A DNA stretch of 47,324 nt from Lacrimispora amygdalina (GTDB lineage: Bacteria > Bacillota > Clostridia > Lachnospirales > Lachnospiraceae), in contig NZ_QOHO01000063.1 of assembly GCF_003432035.1 (NCBI RefSeq), forward strand, positions 1 through 47,324. Reading direction: 5' to 3'. The notes under the pieces were generated by a model. That model was not told the DNA's origin and searched no databases. It saw only the letters and a list, made by a program, of their open reading frames with translations. Position 1 is the stretch's first letter, and each line of letters begins with the position of its first letter. Both the position numbers and the translations under genes were made by a program. This document shows positions 44,191-47,324 of this stretch, piece after piece.

Positions 44191-45238
44191 TAAGGAAACA
44201 GTATCTATTGAATTCAAGCCGGATGACTTTTTACCGGCAGAAAACCACAGCATAGGAATTGACCGGGTTTATCCTGCACAGTCTTACTGGAAGGATGTCC
44301 TTTCCTCCTTTTTGAAGAATAAGGGAGCGGCAGCCGGTTTCATTGCTATTATTTTTGTTATTTTCATGGCTATTGCAGGTCCTTATATGAACGGTTATAC
44401 ATACAATGAACAGATTATAGCAAACCAGAATCTTGCTCCCAGAGTTCCGGTTCTGGAACGATGGGGAATTCTGGATGGTTCGGAAACTATAAGTACCTCC
44501 ACTGGTAAAGTAACAGTGAACCGGTACACAGATCCTAAAAAAACCACCGGGCTTGAGAATACTTATTACTGGTTTGGTACGGATGTACTGGGGAGAGATA
44601 TATTCACCAGGACATTTATGGGTACCAGAATTTCTCTCTATATTGCATTGATTGCTGTTCTTGTTGATATGTGCTTTGGTATGAGTTACGGTCTGATCAG
44701 CGGATATTTCGGAGGTACAGTGGATAATGCCATGCAGCGGTTTGCAGAAATTTTAAATGGAATACCCACCCTTGTCATTGTTACGCTCTTGATGCTGGTG
44801 CTGAAACCTGGGCTTGCAACCATCACACTGGCACTTGCCATTACTGGCTGGATAGGTATGAACCGGGTCGCAAGAGCCCAGGTGCTGAAGCTGAAGGAAC
44901 AGGAGTTTATACTTGCTTCCAGGACATTAGGAGCGGGAGATTTCTACTTGATTTTCAAAGAAATACTTCCCAACATTTTTGGCCAGCTGATCATTATGTC
45001 CATGTTTTCCATTCCAAATGCGATCTTTACAGAGGCATTCCTGGCGTTTATAGGCCTGGGTGTCCCGGCGCCGTTAGCTTCTCTTGGTTCACTGATCAGC
45101 GATGCATTTAAGTCCTTTACTACCCATCCATATATGATCATATCCCCGGTGGTGGTTCTGGCAGTTATTATGCTTAGTTTTAACATGCTGGCAGATGGAC
45201 TGAGAGATGCGTTTGATCCCAAAATGAAAGAGATGTAG
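44177..45238 (+). CDS. oppC: Oligopeptide ABC transporter permease OppC
   Basis: This 353-residue partner permease has a cytoplasmic N-terminus followed by OppC_N-type sequence, an extracellular loop of about 80 residues, the YWFGTDVLGRDIFTRTFMGTR motif and the EAA-type loop (QEFILASRTLGAGDFYLIFKEILPN). I chose ATG 44177 with AAAGGAGG six bases upstream; upstream in-frame starts lie inside oppB. Confidence 0.93.
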   Translation: MSSHNKETVSIEFKPDDFLPAENHSIGIDRVYPAQSYWKDVLSSFLKNKGAAAGFIAIIFVIFMAIAGPYMNGYTYNEQIIANQNLAPRVPVLERWGILDGSETISTSTGKVTVNRYTDPKKTTGLENTYYWFGTDVLGRDIFTRTFMGTRISLYIALIAVLVDMCFGMSYGLISGYFGGTVDNAMQRFAEILNGIPTLVIVTLLMLVLKPGLATITLALAITGWIGMNRVARAQVLKLKEQEFILASRTLGAGDFYLIFKEILPNIFGQLIIMSMFSIPNAIFTEAFLAFIGLGVPAPLASLGSLISDAFKSFTTHPYMIISPVVVLAVIMLSFNMLADGLRDAFDPKMKEM

Positions 45239-45248
45239 GAGGCAGATT

Positions 45249-46328
45249 ATGAACAAAGATAAGGTTTTGTCAATCAGAGAATTATCCATCTCTTTTCAGA
45301 CCTCTGCCGGTGAAGTAAATGCCATCAGAGGAGTCAATCTGGATTTATATCAGGGGGAGACGCTTGCTATTGTTGGGGAATCAGGTTCTGGTAAATCAGT
45401 GACTGTGAAGGCGATTATGGGAATATTGAGTGGCAACGGAAAAATAAAAAGTGGGACAATTGACTTCACTTCCCGTAAGAAGGGGGAGGAGATGAGAGAG
45501 AATCTGCTGTCATTCAGCAAAAAAGAGATGCGCCGCCGGATAAACGGAAGACGGATTGCAATGGTCTTTCAGGATCCCATGACTTCCTTAAATCCTACCA
45601 TGCCCATTGGCAGTCAGATTATGGAGGGAATGCGTTATCATTATAAAACCAGTAAAAAGGAAGCGTATGAAAAGGCGGTGAGGCTTCTTGATCTGGTAGG
45701 GATTACAGAGCCGGAAAAGCGAATGAAGAGCTATCCACATCAGCTTTCCGGAGGGATGAGGCAGAGAGTCGTAATTGCAATTGCCCTGTCCTGTGATCCT
45801 GAGGTTTTGATCTGTGATGAACCGACTACAGCTTTGGATGTGACCATTCAGGCTAAGATCCTGGAGCTGATTAAGGAGATTCAGAAAAAGACGGGAATCT
45901 CTGTCATCTATATTACCCACGATTTGGGAGTTGTGGCAAAAGTGGCTGATTATGTGGCGGTTATGTATGCGGGAAAAGTGGTGGAAAAAGGACTTTCAGA
46001 AGAGATCTTTTATGATCCTAAACACCCTTACACCTGGGGCTTATTATCTGCAATGCCGGATTTAAATACGGATGATGAGGTGCTGTACACCATTCCCGGA
46101 AGTCCCTTTAATTTGTTAAATAAAACAGAGGGTGATGCATTTGCAGAAAGAAACCGGTTTGCACTAAACATAGATTACCGCCTTGAGCCCCCAATGTTTC
46201 AGGTTACCCAGACTCATTATGCAGCAACCTGGCTTCTTCATGAAAATGCACCCGATGTGCCAATGCCGGAGGCATTACAGGAAAGGATTAAAAGAATGCG
46301 GGAGGAGGTGGTACTAAGTGGAGAATAA
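45249..46328 (+). CDS. oppD: Oligopeptide ABC transporter ATPase OppD
   Basis: This 359-residue ATPase has Walker A GESGSGKS near residue 39, the Q-loop FQDPMTSLNPT, signature LSGGMRQRVVIA near residue 165, Walker B VLICDEPTTALD near residue 185 and the H-loop ITHDLG. A C-terminal oligopeptide-type extension (HPYTWGLLSAMPDLN) follows. It hydrolyses ATP to drive OppBC. Confidence 0.95.
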   Translation: MNKDKVLSIRELSISFQTSAGEVNAIRGVNLDLYQGETLAIVGESGSGKSVTVKAIMGILSGNGKIKSGTIDFTSRKKGEEMRENLLSFSKKEMRRRINGRRIAMVFQDPMTSLNPTMPIGSQIMEGMRYHYKTSKKEAYEKAVRLLDLVGITEPEKRMKSYPHQLSGGMRQRVVIAIALSCDPEVLICDEPTTALDVTIQAKILELIKEIQKKTGISVIYITHDLGVVAKVADYVAVMYAGKVVEKGLSEEIFYDPKHPYTWGLLSAMPDLNTDDEVLYTIPGSPFNLLNKTEGDAFAERNRFALNIDYRLEPPMFQVTQTHYAATWLLHENAPDVPMPEALQERIKRMREEVVLSGE

Positions 46329-47262
46329 AAAACCATTATTGGAGGTCCGGGATTTAAAGCAGCATTTTAAGCTTGGAAGAAAGTTTTCCATAAAAGCTGT
46401 AGATGGGGTATCCTTTCAGATCTATCCTGGAGAAACCTTTGGTCTGGTGGGAGAATCGGGGAGCGGAAAGTCCACCATCGGAAGATCTGTGATTCGACTG
46501 TATGAGCCAACTTCCGGAGAGGTCTGGTTTCAGGGGGCTAAGATATCTGGAAAACTTTCCGCCGAAGAGACAAAGCATCTAAGAACCAATATGCAGATGA
46601 TCTTTCAGGACCCTATGGCATGTTTAAATCCAAGAAAGAAAATTCTGGATATCGTTGCTCAGGGTATTGATATTCACCACATGTATTCCACGCCGGAGGA
46701 AAGGGAGGAAAAGGTATACCGGATTCTTGAAATGGTGGGCCTTTCCAGGGAACATGCCAACCGTTATCCCCATCAGTTTTCAGGAGGCCAGAGGCAGCGG
46801 ATCGGGATTGCAAGAGCTCTTATTATGGAACCGGAACTGATTATAGCTGATGAGGCCATCAGTGCACTGGATGTTTCCATTCAGGCACAGGTAGTAAACT
46901 TAATGAAAGAGCTTCAGAAGCAGACGAAGACAGCCATATTATTTATCGCTCACGATTTATCCATGGTAAAATACATTTCAGACAGAATCGGAGTTCTCCA
47001 TCTGGGGCATATGGTGGAAACGGGTACAACAGAAGAGATATTTTCCAGACCGATTCACCCTTATACCAGATCTCTGCTGTCTGCCATTCCAAAGCCGGAT
47101 CCTGTATCAGAACGAAGCCGGATGTCGTTTACCTATGATATGAAAGGAATGGGAATTGATTATCCGGCAGGTTCAAAACATCATATAGCCGGGCAGCATT
47201 TTGTTCTTGGTACAGATGCAGAGGTGGAACGGTGGAAAGCGGTTGACTTTTTACAGAAATAA
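46318..47262 (+). CDS. oppF: Oligopeptide ABC transporter ATPase OppF
   Basis: This 314-residue ATPase starts at GTG 46318, overlapping oppD by 11 bases, with GGAGG just upstream. It has Walker [23 protein letters not shown], the signature [15 protein letters not shown], Walker [13 protein letters not shown] and the H-loop IAHDLS. Alanine replaces the usual Pro-Thr after the Walker B glutamate (DEAISALD), common in OppF. The C-terminal [16 protein letters not shown] extension is present. Confidence 0.95.
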   Translation: MENKKPLLEVRDLKQHFKLGRKFSIKAVDGVSFQIYPGETFGLVGESGSGKSTIGRSVIRLYEPTSGEVWFQGAKISGKLSAEETKHLRTNMQMIFQDPMACLNPRKKILDIVAQGIDIHHMYSTPEEREEKVYRILEMVGLSREHANRYPHQFSGGQRQRIGIARALIMEPELIIADEAISALDVSIQAQVVNLMKELQKQTKTAILFIAHDLSMVKYISDRIGVLHLGHMVETGTTEEIFSRPIHPYTRSLLSAIPKPDPVSERSRMSFTYDMKGMGIDYPAGSKHHIAGQHFVLGTDAEVERWKAVDFLQK

Positions 47263-47264
47263 GG

Positions 47265-47308
47265 AAAGAGGGTATGGCTCATAATCTGACTGAGCATACC
47301 CTCTTTAT
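47265..47308 (+). terminator. Rho-independent terminator of the opp operon
   Basis: AAAGAGGGTATGGCTCA (47265-47281) pairs with TGAGCATACCCTCTTT (47291-47306) around a 9-base loop. The stem is long and stable. Confidence 0.93.
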
Positions 47309-47324
47309 GTGTGCGCCTTGCGGC

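Overview
The window reads as chromosome of a spore-forming, low-to-mid GC Firmicute of the Lachnospiraceae type (Lacrimispora, Hungatella or Enterocloster-like). The evidence is strong AGGAGG ribosome sites, TTGACA/TATAAT promoters, a YyaC sporulation protein, a DUF5711 protein, a CBS-containing family II pyrophosphatase, and a Tn4451-type mobilizable element. No rRNA, tRNA or CRISPR array was seen.

Layout. (1) 1-3705: the end of a sugar-uptake operon (MalG-type ABC permease, split transketolase, cupin, transaldolase-like aldolase). It is closed by a bidirectional terminator shared with a convergent TSCPD gene. (2) 4134-10079: a LysR regulator divergent from a hydroxyarylic-acid decarboxylase operon. 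The operon holds a UbiD-type decarboxylase, a BsdD-like zinc-ribbon subunit, a DASS permease, a UbiX flavin prenyltransferase, an LpdD-like prFMN chaperone and, notably, a type 1 isopentenyl-diphosphate isomerase. (3) 10147-15247: a chemoreceptor, MTA/SAH nucleosidase, an unknown membrane protein and glucose-6-phosphate isomerase. (4) About 15285-30060: a 14.8 kb integrated mobilizable element. It carries a TnpX-like serine recombinase, TnpW, TnpV, a MobP-type relaxase, MobC and a candidate oriT. Its cargo is an AgrA/AgrC-like two-component system and a 1,875-residue secreted SLH/LysM surface protein. The element sits in the loop of the pgi rho-independent terminator, whose two arms now lie 14.8 kb apart. 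Inside it an IS110-family element has interrupted the 3' end of the relaxase gene. (5) 30089-37970: host genes, including a coiled-coil membrane protein, YyaC, a membrane protein with an MPN/JAMM-like domain and a LysM, a DUF5711 protein, full-length transketolase and ROK glucokinase. (6) 38313-47262: CBS-type Mn pyrophosphatase, flavin reductase, shikimate kinase, and a complete oligopeptide permease operon (oppABCDF) behind a leader terminator.

The most striking signal is in the 5' non-coding end of the IS110 element. I can read a complete bridge-RNA guide set there: left target, right target, left donor, right donor, in that order. Each segment matches the corresponding junction sequence at the place where the element actually sits. 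Removing the IS in silico at the shared ATG restores the relaxase reading frame with an acidic tail whose stop codon overlaps the tnpW start. This was derived by hand from the sequence and can be checked directly.

Functionally, the decarboxylase operon looks self-sufficient for cofactor supply: IDI makes the prenyl precursor, UbiX prenylates FMN, the LpdD-like protein may deliver it, and UbiD/BsdD use it. The host central-carbon genes (tkt, glucokinase, pgi, split transketolase/aldolase) fit a saccharolytic fermenter.
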